Below are positions 33,390 to 43,093 of a DNA stretch of 64,000 nt, in pieces. The notes under the pieces were generated by a model that saw only the letters and a list, made by a program, of their open reading frames with translations, did no database searches and was not told the DNA's origin. This DNA comes from Cellulomonas flavigena DSM 20109. GTDB lineage: Bacteria; Actinomycetota; Actinomycetes; Actinomycetales; Cellulomonadaceae. Position 1 is the stretch's first letter; every line of letters starts with the position of its first letter. The DNA is taken from NCBI RefSeq assembly GCF_000092865.1, contig NC_014151.1:434001-498000 (forward strand), read 5' to 3'. The position numbers and the translations under genes are program-made.

Positions 33390-33765
33390 CCGTCGATCCT
33401 GATCACTTGTAGTAGCGAGTGGGTAGTGTGTCTCGAAATTCTCTACGGTCTTGCCTATTGGGTAAGTCGGAGGGCGGGGCGGCGATCGCTGGTGCCGAGT
33501 AGGTCGCGCACCGTGGCGGGGTTCAATTTTAGCGTTTGGGCAAGTGCTGGAGTAGTGGCGCCCTGGGACTCGGCCAGTTCGGCGCCCGGCGGAGACAGGC
33601 GGCGTCTGTGCCCCAGTAGTCCGGTACGCGAGCTCTGTCACGTCTTGGCCCTTCGCGGACCGCTGTCGAGGCTCTTGGTGCCGTCAAGTTCCCACAGTTC
33701 GATGCGGCGTGCGCCGGGGGAGGTGTCGACCATCGCGAACGATGCCCTAGCTGCGAGGGGTCCCC
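33390..33765. other. degenerate coding-like region between helicase gene and IS30 element
   Basis: On the minus strand one frame reads MVDTSPGARRIELWELDGTK, then an in-frame TGA at about 33640, then TPALAQTLKLNPATVRDLLG, which looks like a helix-turn-helix, and a stop near 33460. It may be the remains of a regulator gene broken before or during insertion of the IS30 element. No intact gene was identified. Confidence 0.35.
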
Positions 33766-34839
33766 GGCGGTGTCAATCCGTGGAAGCAACGAGGAGTCGT
33801 TCGAAGGCTTCGCGGGGTGTGAGGAACCCGAGTGCTGCGCGGGGTCGTTCGTTGAGTTCTTCGGCGATCGAGGTCAGGTAGGGCTGGTGGGTGGGGATCG
33901 TGGTGCCCTTGGGCAGGTACTCGCGGATCAGACCGTTGGTGTTCTCGTTCGTGCCGCGTTCCCATGGTGAGCGGGGGTGGGCGAAGTAGACCGGCAGGTC
34001 GGTGGCCAGGGTCAGGTGCCCGTGGCGGGCCATCTCGGTGCCCTGGTCCCAGGTCAGGGACTGGCGCATCATCGCGGGCAGTCCGGTGACGGTCTCGATG
34101 AGGGTGTCGGCCAGCGCGGTCGAGTCCTTGCCGTGCTGCAGTGCGAGCAGGACCGTGAACCGGGTGGTGCGCTCGACCAGGGTCGCCGCGGCGGTCCTGC
34201 CGTGCGCGCCGATGATCAGGTCACCTTCCCAGTGCCCGGGCACCCGCCGGTCGGCGATGTCCGGACGGGCCTCGATGCTGGTCATCCCCACGATCGGGGC
34301 ACCACGTTCGCCCAGATCACGACGCGGACGACGGCGGGTGCGCTTGGTGCGCAGCATGATCCCGTGCCGGGCGAGCTCACCCTTGGGCAGGGCGTAGATG
34401 TACCGGTAGATCGCCTCGTGGGACACGACCTTGCCGTGCGCGGGCACCGAACCGTTCATCAGGCCCACGGTGTCGTCGTCGGCCTCGCGGCGCAAGCGTC
34501 CGGCGATCTGCCGGGGTGTGCGCGAGTGCTTCAGGTCCGCCAGGACCCGCGCGGACAACACCTCGTCGGCGGCGATCTTGCCGACCTGCGGACGCCGGCG
34601 ACGGGCCGCGGCGGTGTTGTCGGCATGGACCAGCTGGTACCCGCGGGTCTTCAACGAGTTCCGAGCGACCTCCCGGGAGACGACCGAGGCGTCCCGACCG
34701 ATCCGCCGCGCGATCGAGCGCAACGACTCCTTCGCGCGTAGCCCCGCCAGGATCTCGACCCTGTCATCGACCGTCACCATCCGCCGCACCCGAGCAACCC
34801 CCTGACCTGGACCGTTGCTACGACGCTATGACACCGCCC
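33766..34839. mobile_element. IS30-family insertion sequence
   Basis: An element of about 1.07 kb is bounded by imperfect inverted repeats. The left end GGCGGTGTCA...AGCAACG (33766-33792) matches the right end, read in reverse from 34839 (GGCGGTGTCA...AGCAACG), with mismatches only in the centre. It encodes one intact IS30-type transposase. A target duplication cannot be established by eye; CC flanks both ends. The element sits directly upstream of the heat-shock operon and marks the right edge of the accessory island. Confidence 0.85.
33773..34789 (-). CDS. IS30-family transposase
   Basis: The 338-residue transposase has an N-terminal helix-turn-helix (ESLRSIARRIGRDASVVSREV) and the C-terminal DDE catalytic core. 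HWEGDLIIGAHGRTAA gives the first Asp, LTWDQGTEMARH the second, and PWERGTNENTNGLIREYLPKG the third acidic residue with the typical IS30 N-E-N-T-N-G-L-I-R motif. It appears intact and full length for the family, so the element may still be active. It starts near the right inverted repeat and its stop lies within the left inverted repeat. Confidence 0.95.
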   Translation of the reverse strand: MRRMVTVDDRVEILAGLRAKESLRSIARRIGRDASVVSREVARNSLKTRGYQLVHADNTAAARRRRPQVGKIAADEVLSARVLADLKHSRTPRQIAGRLRREADDDTVGLMNGSVPAHGKVVSHEAIYRYIYALPKGELARHGIMLRTKRTRRRPRRDLGERGAPIVGMTSIEARPDIADRRVPGHWEGDLIIGAHGRTAAATLVERTTRFTVLLALQHGKDSTALADTLIETVTGLPAMMRQSLTWDQGTEMARHGHLTLATDLPVYFAHPRSPWERGTNENTNGLIREYLPKGTTIPTHQPYLTSIAEELNERPRAALGFLTPREAFERLLVASTD

Positions 34840-35000
34840 CCAGACCCGAGCGAGATCGGCTGCCGAGGTCGGATGCCGCACCGTGTGAGCGGTATCCAGC
34901 AGTGCCGTCAGCGGCGGCTGCACATCGGAGGGCAGGCGAACGACTGTGGGGGCTGGTGCACGAGTAGGTGACAGTCGGGAACAAACCCGCCGCCGCCAGA

Positions 35001-35021
35001 GGTGAGCCCATCAGACTCAAC
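35001..35021. promoter_or_regulatory. second, degenerate HspR (HAIR) box
   Basis: GGTGAGC (35001-35007), a 7-bp spacer and ACTCAAC (35015-35021) match the HAIR consensus CTTGAGT-N7-ACTCAAG imperfectly but with the correct spacing. It lies 64 bp upstream of the strong box and 120 bp before dnaK. Confidence 0.6.
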
Positions 35022-35064
35022 TTCCGCCACCGAGAGTTGGCGATCGGCCCCCAGCCGTCGCAGA

Positions 35065-35085
35065 CTTGAGCCCGGCGGACTCAAG
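35065..35085. promoter_or_regulatory. HspR-binding HAIR box of the dnaK operon
   Basis: CTTGAGC (35065-35071), spacer CCGGCGG and ACTCAAG (35079-35085) differ from the HAIR consensus CTTGAGT-N7-ACTCAAG by one base. HspR, encoded by the fourth gene of this operon, is expected to repress dnaK transcription here until heat stress. Confidence 0.92.
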
Positions 35086-35142
35086 ACGTCCACAGTGACC
35101 GCACGTACGGGGCCGACGCAGCCCCAGGAAGAAGGCACACAC

Positions 35143-36999
35143 ATGGCACGAGCAGTCGGCATCGACCTCGGCACCACGAACTCCGTCGTCGCCACCCTGG
35201 AGGGCGGCGAGCCCACGGTCATCGCGAACGCGGAGGGCGCGCGCACCACCCCGTCCGTCGTGGCGTTCTCCAAGACCGGTGAGGTCCTCGTCGGCGAGGT
35301 CGCCAAGCGCCAGGCCGTCACCAACGTCGACCGCACCATCTCGTCCGTCAAGCGCCACATGGGCACCGACTGGACCACGACGGTCGACGACAAGAAGTAC
35401 ACGCCGCAGGAGATCAGCGCCCGCATCCTCGGCAAGCTCAAGCGTGACGCCGAGGCGTACCTGGGCGAGCCCGTCACGGACGCCGTCATCACGGTCCCCG
35501 CGTACTTCAACGACGCGGAGCGCCAGGCGACCAAGGACGCGGGCACCGTCGCGGGCCTCAACGTCCTGCGCATCATCAACGAGCCCACCGCCGCCGCCCT
35601 GGCCTACGGCCTGGAGAAGGGCAAGGAGGACGAGAACATCCTCGTCTTCGACCTGGGTGGCGGCACGTTCGACGTGTCCCTGCTGGAGGTCGGCAAGGAC
35701 GACGACGGCTTCTCGACCATCGAGGTCCGCGCGACCGCCGGTGACAACCGCCTCGGCGGTGACGACTGGGACGCCGCGATCGTCGCGCACCTCGTCTCCG
35801 AGGTGAAGAACACCACGGGCGTCGACCTGTCCAAGGACAAGATCGCGCTGCAGCGTCTGCGCGAAGCCGCCGAGCAGGCCAAGAAGGAGCTGTCCTCCGC
35901 GACCAGCACCAACATCTCGCTGCAGTACCTCTCGATGAGCGAGAACGGCCCCATCCACCTCGACACCAAGCTGACGCGCGCGCAGTTCCAGCAGATGACG
36001 CAGTCGCTGCTCGACCGCGTGAAGGCACCGTTCCACCAGGTCATCCGCGACGCGGGCATCTCCGTGAACGACATCGACCACGTGGTCCTCGTCGGCGGCT
36101 CGACCCGCATGCCGGCCGTGTCCGAGGTCGTCACCGAGCTCACGGGTGGCAAGGAGCCCAACAAGGGCGTCAACCCGGACGAGGTCGTCGCCGTCGGTGC
36201 CGCGCTGCAGGCCGGCGTCATGAAGGGTGACCGCAAGGACGTCCTGCTCATCGACGTCACGCCGCTGTCGCTCGGCATCGAGACCAAGGGCGGCGTGATG
36301 ACCAAGCTCATCGAGCGCAACACCGCCATCCCCACCAAGCGGTCGGAGATCTTCTCCACGGCCGAGGACAACCAGCCGTCCGTCCTCATCCAGGTGTTCC
36401 AGGGCGAGCGTGAGTTCGCCCGCGACAACAAGCCGCTCGGCACGTTCGAGCTCACCGGCATCGCGCCGGCCCCGCGCGGCATGCCGCAGATCGAGGTCAC
36501 GTTCGACATCGACGCGAACGGCATCGTGCACGTGTCCGCGAAGGACCGCGGCACGGGCAAGGAGCAGTCGATGACGATCACCGGCGGCTCGGCCCTCCCC
36601 AAGGAGGACATCGACCGCATGGTCAAGGACGCCGAGGAGCACGCCGCCGAGGACAAGAAGCGCCGCGAGGACGCCGAGACCCGCAACACCGCGGAGCAGC
36701 TCGTCTACCAGACCGAGAAGCTGCTGGCCGACAACGGCGACAAGCTCTCGGACGACATCAAGGGCGAGGTCGGCGGCGCCGTCACGGAGCTGAAGACCGC
36801 GCTGGAGGGCGACGACATCGAGGCCGTCAAGGCCAAGCACTCGGCGCTGCTCACCGCGAGCCAGAAGATCGGCGAGGCGCTCTACGCGTCGCAGCCGGCC
36901 CCTGGCGACGAGGCCCCGGCGGCCGACACGTCGGCGTCGTCCTCCGACGAGGACGTCGTCGACGCCGAGATCGTCGACGACGAGGACGACAAGAAGTGA
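35143..36999 (+). CDS. dnaK: molecular chaperone DnaK (Hsp70)
   Basis: This 618-residue DnaK starts at ATG 35143 behind AGGAAGAAGG. The ATPase domain has [45 protein letters not shown] and [13 protein letters not shown]. The substrate-binding domain has [27 protein letters not shown]. The C-terminal lid ends in an acidic tail. It lacks the about 24-residue insertion seen in Gram-negative DnaK, as expected for Gram-positives. It uses ATP to fold and refold proteins with GrpE and DnaJ, which follow directly. The HAIR boxes upstream show HspR control. An in-frame longer start at 35002 would overlap the operator and was rejected. Confidence 0.98.
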   Translation: MARAVGIDLGTTNSVVATLEGGEPTVIANAEGARTTPSVVAFSKTGEVLVGEVAKRQAVTNVDRTISSVKRHMGTDWTTTVDDKKYTPQEISARILGKLKRDAEAYLGEPVTDAVITVPAYFNDAERQATKDAGTVAGLNVLRIINEPTAAALAYGLEKGKEDENILVFDLGGGTFDVSLLEVGKDDDGFSTIEVRATAGDNRLGGDDWDAAIVAHLVSEVKNTTGVDLSKDKIALQRLREAAEQAKKELSSATSTNISLQYLSMSENGPIHLDTKLTRAQFQQMTQSLLDRVKAPFHQVIRDAGISVNDIDHVVLVGGSTRMPAVSEVVTELTGGKEPNKGVNPDEVVAVGAALQAGVMKGDRKDVLLIDVTPLSLGIETKGGVMTKLIERNTAIPTKRSEIFSTAEDNQPSVLIQVFQGEREFARDNKPLGTFELTGIAPAPRGMPQIEVTFDIDANGIVHVSAKDRGTGKEQSMTITGGSALPKEDIDRMVKDAEEHAAEDKKRREDAETRNTAEQLVYQTEKLLADNGDKLSDDIKGEVGGAVTELKTALEGDDIEAVKAKHSALLTASQKIGEALYASQPAPGDEAPAADTSASSSDEDVVDAEIVDDEDDKK

Positions 37000-37625
37000 C
37001 CGACGAGCGACCTCCCGCAGGGACCCCCGAGCCCGAGGAGACCCCTCGCGTCACCGACAAGCGCCGCATCGACCCGGAGACGGGGCAGCTGCGCGAGCCG
37101 ACGCCCGAGGAGGCCGTGCTGGCCGAGGCGGCGGAGGCCGTCGCGGGCGTCGAGGACGAGGTCTCGTCCGACGCGCTCGCCGAGGCCGAGAAGCTCGCGG
37201 CCGACCGGCTCGAGGAGGTGCAGCGCGCCCAGGCGGCGCACTACAACCTCGAGCAGCAGTACAACGCGTACGTGAAGCGGTCCAAGGCCGAGGCCCTGGC
37301 CGCGCACGACCGCGGCATCGCGACGGTCGGCGAGGCGCTCATCCCCGTCCTCGACGACATCGAGCTCGCCCGGCAGCACGGCGACCTCACCGGTCCGTTC
37401 GCGTCGATCGCCGAGAAGCTGGAGTCCACCCTCCAGCGCCTGGGCGTCGAGCGGTACGGCACGGTGGGCGAGCCGTTCGACCCGGAGGTCCACGAGGCGC
37501 TCATGCACGGGCACTCCGCGGACGTCACGGAGCCGACCGTCGACAAGGTCCTGCAGCCCGGCTACCGCACGCCGGGCCGGATCCTGCGGGCCGCGCGCGT
37601 CGCGGTCGTGGACCCGGAGGCCTGA
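36996..37625 (+). CDS. grpE: nucleotide exchange factor GrpE
   Basis: This 209-residue protein starts at a GTG overlapping the dnaK stop. An acidic N-terminal arm leads into a long coiled coil ([20 protein letters not shown]) and the C-terminal beta domain with [24 protein letters not shown] and [17 protein letters not shown]. It releases ADP from DnaK in the chaperone cycle. The coupling to dnaK and the following dnaJ and hspR is the classical actinobacterial arrangement. Confidence 0.96.
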   Translation: MTDERPPAGTPEPEETPRVTDKRRIDPETGQLREPTPEEAVLAEAAEAVAGVEDEVSSDALAEAEKLAADRLEEVQRAQAAHYNLEQQYNAYVKRSKAEALAAHDRGIATVGEALIPVLDDIELARQHGDLTGPFASIAEKLESTLQRLGVERYGTVGEPFDPEVHEALMHGHSADVTEPTVDKVLQPGYRTPGRILRAARVAVVDPEA

Positions 37626-37752
37626 CGACCAGCATCATCAGCACCACGCACGCCGCAGGGCGGCGGCCGGCACCGGCCGCCGCCCCTGCGGCACCCGGAC
37701 GCAGGAGCACGACGACGGACACGCACAGCACGACCGACAGGAGGGAGGCGCC

Positions 37753-38730
37753 GTGACCGGCCAGGACTGGCTCGAGAAGGACTTCTACGCCGTGCTCGGC
37801 GTCCCCAAGGACGCCGACGCCGCCACCATCAAGAAGGCGTACCGCAAGCTCGCACGCCAGCTGCACCCCGACCAGAACCCGGGCGATGCGGCCGCGGAGG
37901 CGCGCTTCAAGGACATCGGCGAGGCGTACGCGGTCCTCTCGGACGCCGAGCAGCGCCAGCAGTACGACCAGCTGCGCGCCATGGCCGGCGGCGCCCGCTT
38001 CACCGCGGGCGGCCGCGGCGGCGGCACGGCCGGGTTCGAGGACGTCTTCGGCGGCATGTTCGGCGGTGCCAACGGGCCCGGCGGTCGCACGCGCTACGCG
38101 ACGGGCGGTGCGGGCGGGGCCGGGTTCGAGGACATCCTCGGCGGGCTGTTCGGTGGGGGTGGCGGGTTCGCGCGCGGCCCGCAGCCGGGCGCCGACCTGA
38201 CGGCGACGACGACGCTGCCGTTCCGCACCGCCGTCGAGGGCTCGACCATCTCGCTGAACGTCGAGGGTCGCACCGTCAACGCCCGCATCCCCGCGGGCGT
38301 GCGCGACGGCCAGAAGATCCGGCTGCGCGGCAAGGGCCGCCCCGGCGACCCCGGTGCCCCGGCAGGTGACCTCGTCATCACCGTGCAGGTCGAGCCGCAC
38401 CCGGTGTTCACGCTCGACGGCATCAACCTGCGGGTGACGGTCCCGGTCGCGTTCGACGAGGCCGCGCTCGGCGCGACCGTCGAGGTCCCGGCGCTCGACG
38501 GCTCGTCGGTGCGCGTCAAGGTGCCCGCCGGCACGCCGTCGGGGCGCGTCCTGCGCGTCAAGGGCAAGGGTGTCGTGACGCCCAAGGGCACCGGCGACCT
38601 GCTCGTCACCGTGCAGGTCGTCGTCCCGCAGCGGCTGTCCGCCGCCGCGAAGGAGGCCGTGCAGGCCTTCGGCATCGCGACGTCGGGCGAGGACGTGCGC
38701 GCCGACCTCATGGCGCAGGCGCGGCGCTGA
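37753..38730 (+). CDS. dnaJ: DnaJ-family co-chaperone lacking the zinc-finger domain
   Basis: This is a 325-residue J-domain protein. The J domain at residues 8-74 includes [17 protein letters not shown] with the HPD motif that stimulates DnaK ATPase. A long Gly/Phe-rich linker with two FGGMFGG/LGGLFGG-like blocks follows, then the C-terminal substrate-binding barrels ([41 protein letters not shown]). There is no CxxCxGxG zinc finger, so it is of the type II / CbpA architecture. It lies 127 bp after grpE and upstream of hspR in the heat-shock operon. Confidence 0.94.
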   Translation: MTGQDWLEKDFYAVLGVPKDADAATIKKAYRKLARQLHPDQNPGDAAAEARFKDIGEAYAVLSDAEQRQQYDQLRAMAGGARFTAGGRGGGTAGFEDVFGGMFGGANGPGGRTRYATGGAGGAGFEDILGGLFGGGGGFARGPQPGADLTATTTLPFRTAVEGSTISLNVEGRTVNARIPAGVRDGQKIRLRGKGRPGDPGAPAGDLVITVQVEPHPVFTLDGINLRVTVPVAFDEAALGATVEVPALDGSSVRVKVPAGTPSGRVLRVKGKGVVTPKGTGDLLVTVQVVVPQRLSAAAKEAVQAFGIATSGEDVRADLMAQARR

Positions 38731-38791
38731 GCCGGCCGGCACGGCGTCGTACGGGCAGGAGCTCCAGGAGGCGACCAGGACGGGAGGGCTG

Positions 38792-39214
38792 ATGGACGAG
38801 GACGCGAAGGTCTACGTGATCTCGGTCGCCGCGCAGCTCGCGGGGATGCACCCGCAGACGCTGCGCCAGTACGACCGCCTCGGCCTGGTCCGCCCTGCCC
38901 GCACGCGCGGCCGCGGCCGCCGCTACTCCATGCGGGACATCCACGTGCTGCGCGAGGTGCAGCGCCTGTCCCACGAGGACGGCGTGAACCTCGCGGGCAT
39001 CAAGCGCATCCTCGAGCTCGAGGAGGAGGTCCGGGCGATGCGCCGGCAGGTCGAGTTCCTGCGCACGCTCGTCGACCCGCGCCGTCGCGTGTTCCGCGCC
39101 GACCCCACGGGCAACGTCGTCGCCGACCGCCTCTCGCCCTTGGCGGACGCCCCGCGCCCCCGCCCCCGCTGGGTCCCCCGCCAGCTGACGTCGGGCCCCA
39201 CCCGCCGCGAATGA
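38792..39214 (+). CDS. hspR: heat-shock transcriptional repressor HspR (MerR family)
   Basis: This is a 140-residue MerR-type winged-helix protein. It contains VYVISVAAQLAGMHPQTLRQYDRLGLVRPARTRGRGRRYS, the hallmark of HspR, followed by a dimerisation helix (ILELEEEVRAMRRQVEFLR) and an Arg/Pro-rich tail. HspR binds HAIR boxes such as those before dnaK, with DnaK as co-repressor. It is the last gene of the dnaK-grpE-dnaJ-hspR operon and thus autoregulated. Confidence 0.96.
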   Translation: MDEDAKVYVISVAAQLAGMHPQTLRQYDRLGLVRPARTRGRGRRYSMRDIHVLREVQRLSHEDGVNLAGIKRILELEEEVRAMRRQVEFLRTLVDPRRRVFRADPTGNVVADRLSPLADAPRPRPRWVPRQLTSGPTRRE

Positions 39215-39324
39215 CCGCCCCTCCTCCGGCGACCTCCCGCCCCACGCGCCCACCCCGACCGCCCGGTGAGTGTGGCAGGTGGGGGAGCGGCCTGGGCCGG
39301 ACGGGTGACAGGGAGCGGGAGCGG

Positions 39325-39341
39325 TTGTCCGATTCGGACAA
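39325..39341. promoter_or_regulatory. perfect palindrome upstream of the FtsH-like gene
   Basis: TTGTCCGA-T-TCGGACAA is a perfect 8-bp dyad with a 1-bp centre, 80 bp before the start of the FtsH-like protease gene and 110 bp after hspR. It is likely a regulator-binding site; the regulator is unknown. Confidence 0.6.
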
Positions 39342-39421
39342 TCCGGACGACGATGGCGGGACCACCGCGGATGCGGCACCGGGCTCCCGCGCGGTCGTCG
39401 CCTGACGAAGGGGTTCCGCCC

Positions 39422-41272
39422 GTGACCGACGCCACCGCACGCTCCCCGCTGGCCTCGCACGACATCGCGATCGACCGCGAGCGCGTGCGCCGCCGGCGCG
39501 TGGTGCGGCTGTGCCTCGTCGTGCTCGCGGCGGAGGCGTACGTCGTGTGGGCGGCGATCACGGGCCGCCCGCTGGTCGTCATGCCGGACGTCGACCCGCT
39601 GATCATCGCGCCCGTGCTGTTCTTCGTCGCGCTCATCGCGCTCCTGCTGGGCACGCAGGTGGGTGCCGGGCGCTCGCCGCACGTGACCTTCCGTCCCGAG
39701 CAGGTCGACGTGACGCTCGGGGACGTCGTGGGCATCGACCCGATCGTCGACGACGTGCGCCGCTCCATCGACCTGTTCCAGACGCACCGCCGGTTCGCGG
39801 ACAAGATGGGTGGCACGCCGCGCCGCGGCATCCTCTTCGAGGGCCCCCCGGGCACGGGCAAGACGCTCACGGCCAAGGCGATGGCTGCGGAGGCGGGCGT
39901 GCCGTTCCTTTTCGTGTCGGCGACGAGCTTCCAGTCGATGTACTACGGCGCGACGGCCCGCAAGATCCGCTCCTACTTCAAGGCGCTGCGCACGGCCGCC
40001 CGCACGGAGGGGGGTGCGATCGGGTTCATCGAGGAGATCGACGCGATCGCGCTGCGCCGCGGCGGGATGCTGGGCGCCGCCACCGCCGCGTTCGTGGGGC
40101 TGCCGTCGCCGGCGGCGATGCTCGCGGGCGAGGGTGCCGGCGTCGTCCGCAACGCGATGATCTCCGAGGGCACGGGTGGTGTGGTCAACGAGCTGCTGGT
40201 GCAGATGCAGTCGTTCGACGAGCCCGTCGGGGGCGACCGCCTCTACAACCGCCTCGTCGCGGCGATCAACCTGCTGCTGCCCGCGCACCGCCAGATCGCG
40301 CAGCGCCGCCCGACGCGCGCGCCGATCCTCCTCATCGCCGCGACCAACCGCGCGGACCACCTCGACCCGGCGCTCCTGCGCCCGGGCCGCTTCGACCGGC
40401 GGCTCACGTTCAACCCGCCGGACGCGCACGGACGGCGTGCCCTCGTCGACCACTTCCTCGCGCGGCGGTCCCACCACCCCGAGCTCGACGAGCCTGCCGT
40501 CCGTGACCGGGTGGCCGCCGCGACGAGCGGGTGGACGCCGGTGATGGTCGAGCACCTGCTCGACGAGGCGCTGGTGAACGCGCTGCGGCGCGGGGACGAC
40601 GCGATGCGGTTCATCGACGTCGAGCAGGCGCGGATCACCGAGCTCGTGGGGCTGGGACACCCGGTGACCTACACGCAGACGGAACGTTCCCTCATCGCGA
40701 CGCACGAGGCGGGGCACGCGGTGACGGCGTGGCTCGTCGCGCCGAACCGCACGCTCGAGGTGCTGACGATCGTCAAGCGCGGGTCGGCGCTGGGCCTGCT
40801 GGCGCACGGCGACTGCGAGGAGGTCTACACGCGCACGAGCTACGACCTGCGGGCGCTGGTGCAGATCGCGATGGGCGGCTGGGTGGCCGAGGAGCTGTTC
40901 TTCGGCCAGACGACGACGGGCCCGGCGTCCGACCTCGCGGCGGCGACGCGCACGGCGGCGCAGATGGTCGGTGCGGCCGGCATGACGGGGTCGTTGGTGT
41001 CGTTCGCGGCGACCGACCGGGACCTGGTGTCCGCGGTGATCGGCGACTCCGCGGCCCGTGCACAGCTCGAGGACGTGCTCGATGCGGCGCGGGCCACGGT
41101 CCGCCGGCTGCTGGCGAGCAACCGGGACCTCGTGGAGGCGCTGCGCGACGCCCTGCTGGAGCGTCACGAGCTGGTGGGTGAGGAGATCACGGCCGTGCTC
41201 GAGAAGGCGGTCGCGACGCGACCTGACGGTGTGCGTCCGGTGGTGCAGGGCGAGCACCTGAGGATCGCCTGA
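39422..41272 (+). CDS. FtsH-like membrane AAA+ zinc metalloprotease
   Basis: This 616-residue protein starts at GTG 39422. Two hydrophobic helices at about residues 28-45 and 55-78 anchor it. The AAA+ domain has ILFEGPPGTGKTLTAKAMAAEA (Walker A), GFIEEIDAIALRR (Walker B), an insertion of about 60 residues, and ATNRADHLDPALLRPGRFDRRL (second region of homology). The protease part has THEAGHAVTAW, the HExGH zinc site, and later PASDLAAATRTA with the third ligand Asp. It degrades membrane or cytosolic proteins using ATP. It differs from canonical FtsH by the long insertion between Walker B and SRH and a short N-terminus. Confidence 0.88.
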   Translation: MTDATARSPLASHDIAIDRERVRRRRVVRLCLVVLAAEAYVVWAAITGRPLVVMPDVDPLIIAPVLFFVALIALLLGTQVGAGRSPHVTFRPEQVDVTLGDVVGIDPIVDDVRRSIDLFQTHRRFADKMGGTPRRGILFEGPPGTGKTLTAKAMAAEAGVPFLFVSATSFQSMYYGATARKIRSYFKALRTAARTEGGAIGFIEEIDAIALRRGGMLGAATAAFVGLPSPAAMLAGEGAGVVRNAMISEGTGGVVNELLVQMQSFDEPVGGDRLYNRLVAAINLLLPAHRQIAQRRPTRAPILLIAATNRADHLDPALLRPGRFDRRLTFNPPDAHGRRALVDHFLARRSHHPELDEPAVRDRVAAATSGWTPVMVEHLLDEALVNALRRGDDAMRFIDVEQARITELVGLGHPVTYTQTERSLIATHEAGHAVTAWLVAPNRTLEVLTIVKRGSALGLLAHGDCEEVYTRTSYDLRALVQIAMGGWVAEELFFGQTTTGPASDLAAATRTAAQMVGAAGMTGSLVSFAATDRDLVSAVIGDSAARAQLEDVLDAARATVRRLLASNRDLVEALRDALLERHELVGEEITAVLEKAVATRPDGVRPVVQGEHLRIA

Positions 41273-41410
41273 GCAGCGGTCGCTCGCGAGGGCGATGTAA
41301 GGTCCACAACGGGCCGTTGGTCCTGACGCCGGCGTCCGCATCGTGAGACCATGGCGGAGCCGGAGACCCCGGCACCGCCCGTCCCCTCGCACTCACAAGG
41401 AGCGCCTCTC

Positions 41411-41644
41411 GTGTCCGCCGTGACCTGGCACCGTCGTCCGACGTCTGCCGCCGCCCCCCTTCCCCTGCGCACGCGTCTGCGCCACCTCAACGAGACCATC
41501 CGCTGGGCGCCCGCCCCCTACTTCGAGGGCACCGCCCGCCAGCGGGCGCGCTACGTCGGCTACCTCGCCGCCTCGATGCTCGCCTGGACGGTCCTCGGTC
41601 TCGTCGTCGTCGCGGCACTCGGCCGCGCGCTCACGTCCTTCTGA
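41411..41644 (+). CDS. small single-span membrane protein
   Basis: This 77-residue protein was started at GTG 41411 because AAGGAG lies 8 nt upstream; an ATG at 41351 would add 20 residues. A basic, Pro-rich N-terminal region precedes one hydrophobic helix (YLAASMLAWTVLGLVVVAALG). Function is unknown. It lies alone between the FtsH-like protease and the nrd operon. Confidence 0.55.
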   Translation: MSAVTWHRRPTSAAAPLPLRTRLRHLNETIRWAPAPYFEGTARQRARYVGYLAASMLAWTVLGLVVVAALGRALTSF

Positions 41645-42219
41645 CGACAGGTGCCGGGTGCGCGACGGCGCGCACCCGGCACCCCGTCCGTCCGCCGGCC
41701 GAGCACCCCGGGAGGAGTCCCCGACCCGCGGCGAGCTCCGGGCCCGGGCGCCCTCGTCCCGCAGGGGGCGGGGTGAGAGCGTCGCCCGTTCGGCTGGTCG
41801 TCCGGCGTGCCGCGATGAGACGCGCCGACGTGCCGACGTGATGAACCGGACATCCCGCCCGAACGCCCTGTGGACGACCGTGGGGACGACCGCTCGCACC
41901 CTGTGCACACCGGTGTGGGCGGCTACGGCGTGTCGTGTGGCGCCCCCGCGTCCGTGCACGTCAGAGGGTGGTGCCGGTGTCCACAGGTGGTGCGCCGGCC
42001 GGCCCACAGGGTGAAGAACGACACGGCTGTAACACAACACCTAGTGGCGACTTGCGTTGTCAGACCCCAGGTGTAGTGTCTGTGCAGACGGCTCGCCCCG
42101 AACTACACGGATGTCACGCGGACCCCCGGGACCCTTCCCGAGGACCACGCGGGACCCCTGGCCCCCGGGTGACGCGGCCGTCACGGACCACGGACGAACC
42201 ACGAGCTCGGGGGAGCGAC
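41645..42219. other. 575-bp region upstream of nrdH
   Basis: No gene was recognised in 41645-42030. The right part carries the NrdR boxes and promoter of the ribonucleotide reductase operon, then a leader of about 140 nt before nrdH. The leader has no obvious riboswitch fold by eye; a cobalamin riboswitch is not expected for class Ib enzymes and was not seen. Confidence 0.5.
42032..42079 (+). promoter_or_regulatory. paired NrdR boxes and promoter of the nrdHIEF operon
   Basis: Box 1 ACACAACACCTAGTGG (42032-42047) and box 2 ACCCCAGGTGTAGTGT (42064-42079) both resemble the 16-bp NrdR consensus and start 32 bp apart, three helical turns, as NrdR requires. A -35 TTGCGT (42052-42057) and -10 TAGTGT (42074-42079) with a 16-bp spacer overlap the boxes, which explains repression. 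Confidence 0.85.
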
Positions 42220-42465
42220 ATGACCATCACGGTGTACAGCAAGCCGGCCTGCGTGCAGTGCACTGCGACGTACCGCGCCCTCGACAAGCTCGGCCACGAG
42301 TACACGGTGGTCGACATCTCGGAGGACGCCGACGCGCGTGACTACGTCATGTCGCTCGGGCACCTCCAGGCGCCGGTCGTCGTGGTCGGCGGGGAGCACT
42401 GGTCGGGCTACCGCCCCGACCGCATCAAGGCGCTCGCGGACAAGCTGGCGACGCAGGTCGCCTGA
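42220..42465 (+). CDS. nrdH: glutaredoxin-like protein NrdH
   Basis: This 81-residue thioredoxin-fold protein begins [20 protein letters not shown], with the CVQC redox motif of NrdH at residues 11-14. It continues with [28 protein letters not shown] and [12 protein letters not shown]. It donates electrons from thioredoxin reductase to the class Ib ribonucleotide reductase NrdEF. The ATG at 42220 follows GGGGGAG. First gene of the nrd operon under NrdR control. Confidence 0.96.
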   Translation: MTITVYSKPACVQCTATYRALDKLGHEYTVVDISEDADARDYVMSLGHLQAPVVVVGGEHWSGYRPDRIKALADKLATQVA

Positions 42466-42676
42466 CTCGGCGGGCCGCACGGCCCGCCCTCCGCACGCCC
42501 CGGGTCGGCGCTCGGCGCAGCCGCGCCGGCCCGGCGGGCACTCGAGAACAGGTCGGCCGGCGCCCTCGGGTGCCGGTCGACCTGCACCCGGAGGTCGACG
42601 GTCCTCGGCGCGCCCGAGGCGAGTCGGCACCCGGTGGAGGTGGACAGGTCGGCGGAGTGCGAGGAGGGAGCGGACG

Positions 42677-43093
42677 GTGGCACAGCTCGTCTACTTCTCG
42701 TCGACCTCCGACAACACCCACCGCTTCGTGCAGAAGCTCGGCCTGCCGGCGCATCGCATCCCGCTGCGCCCGGCGGACGGGTTCCTCCACGTCACCGAGC
42801 CGTACGTGCTCCTCGTCCCCACCTACGGCGGGGGCAACGAGGGCGGAGCGGTGCCGCGCCAGGTCGTGAAGTTCCTCAACGACGAGGGCAACCGGGCGCT
42901 CATCCGCGGCGTCATCGCGGCCGGCAACACCAACTTCGGAGAGGCGTACTGCATCGCCGGCGACATCATCGCCGCCAAGTGCAAGGTCCCGTACCTGTAC
43001 GCCTTCGAGCTCATGGGAACCAGTGAGGACGTCACCCGCGTCCGCGAGGGATGGGGAAGATTTTGGCAGCGACAGTCGCAGATACCCGCGTAG
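42677..43093 (+). CDS. nrdI: flavodoxin-like NrdI, class Ib RNR maturation protein
   Basis: This 138-residue protein starts at GTG 42677 after [26 protein letters not shown] forms the FMN phosphate loop, [20 protein letters not shown] the second FMN loop, and [20 protein letters not shown] is the conserved NrdI motif. NrdI supplies oxidant for Mn(III)2-tyrosyl radical assembly in NrdF. Its last 43 bp overlap nrdE, so translation is coupled. It lies 211 bp after nrdH. Confidence 0.96.
   Translation: MAQLVYFSSTSDNTHRFVQKLGLPAHRIPLRPADGFLHVTEPYVLLVPTYGGGNEGGAVPRQVVKFLNDEGNRALIRGVIAAGNTNFGEAYCIAGDIIAAKCKVPYLYAFELMGTSEDVTRVREGWGRFWQRQSQIPA

Noticed and set aside
33390..33641. N-terminal 84-residue extension of the helicase
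   Set aside because: The extension is Pro/Arg-rich without structure and overlaps a different degenerate frame. The ATG at 33389 gives a sensible start.
35002..35142. Longer DnaK N-terminus
   Set aside because: It would translate through both HAIR boxes, and the universal GIDLGTTNS start fits ATG 35143.
41645..42031. Cobalamin riboswitch before nrdH
   Set aside because: No conserved B12-box was seen, and class Ib reductases are controlled by NrdR, whose boxes are present.
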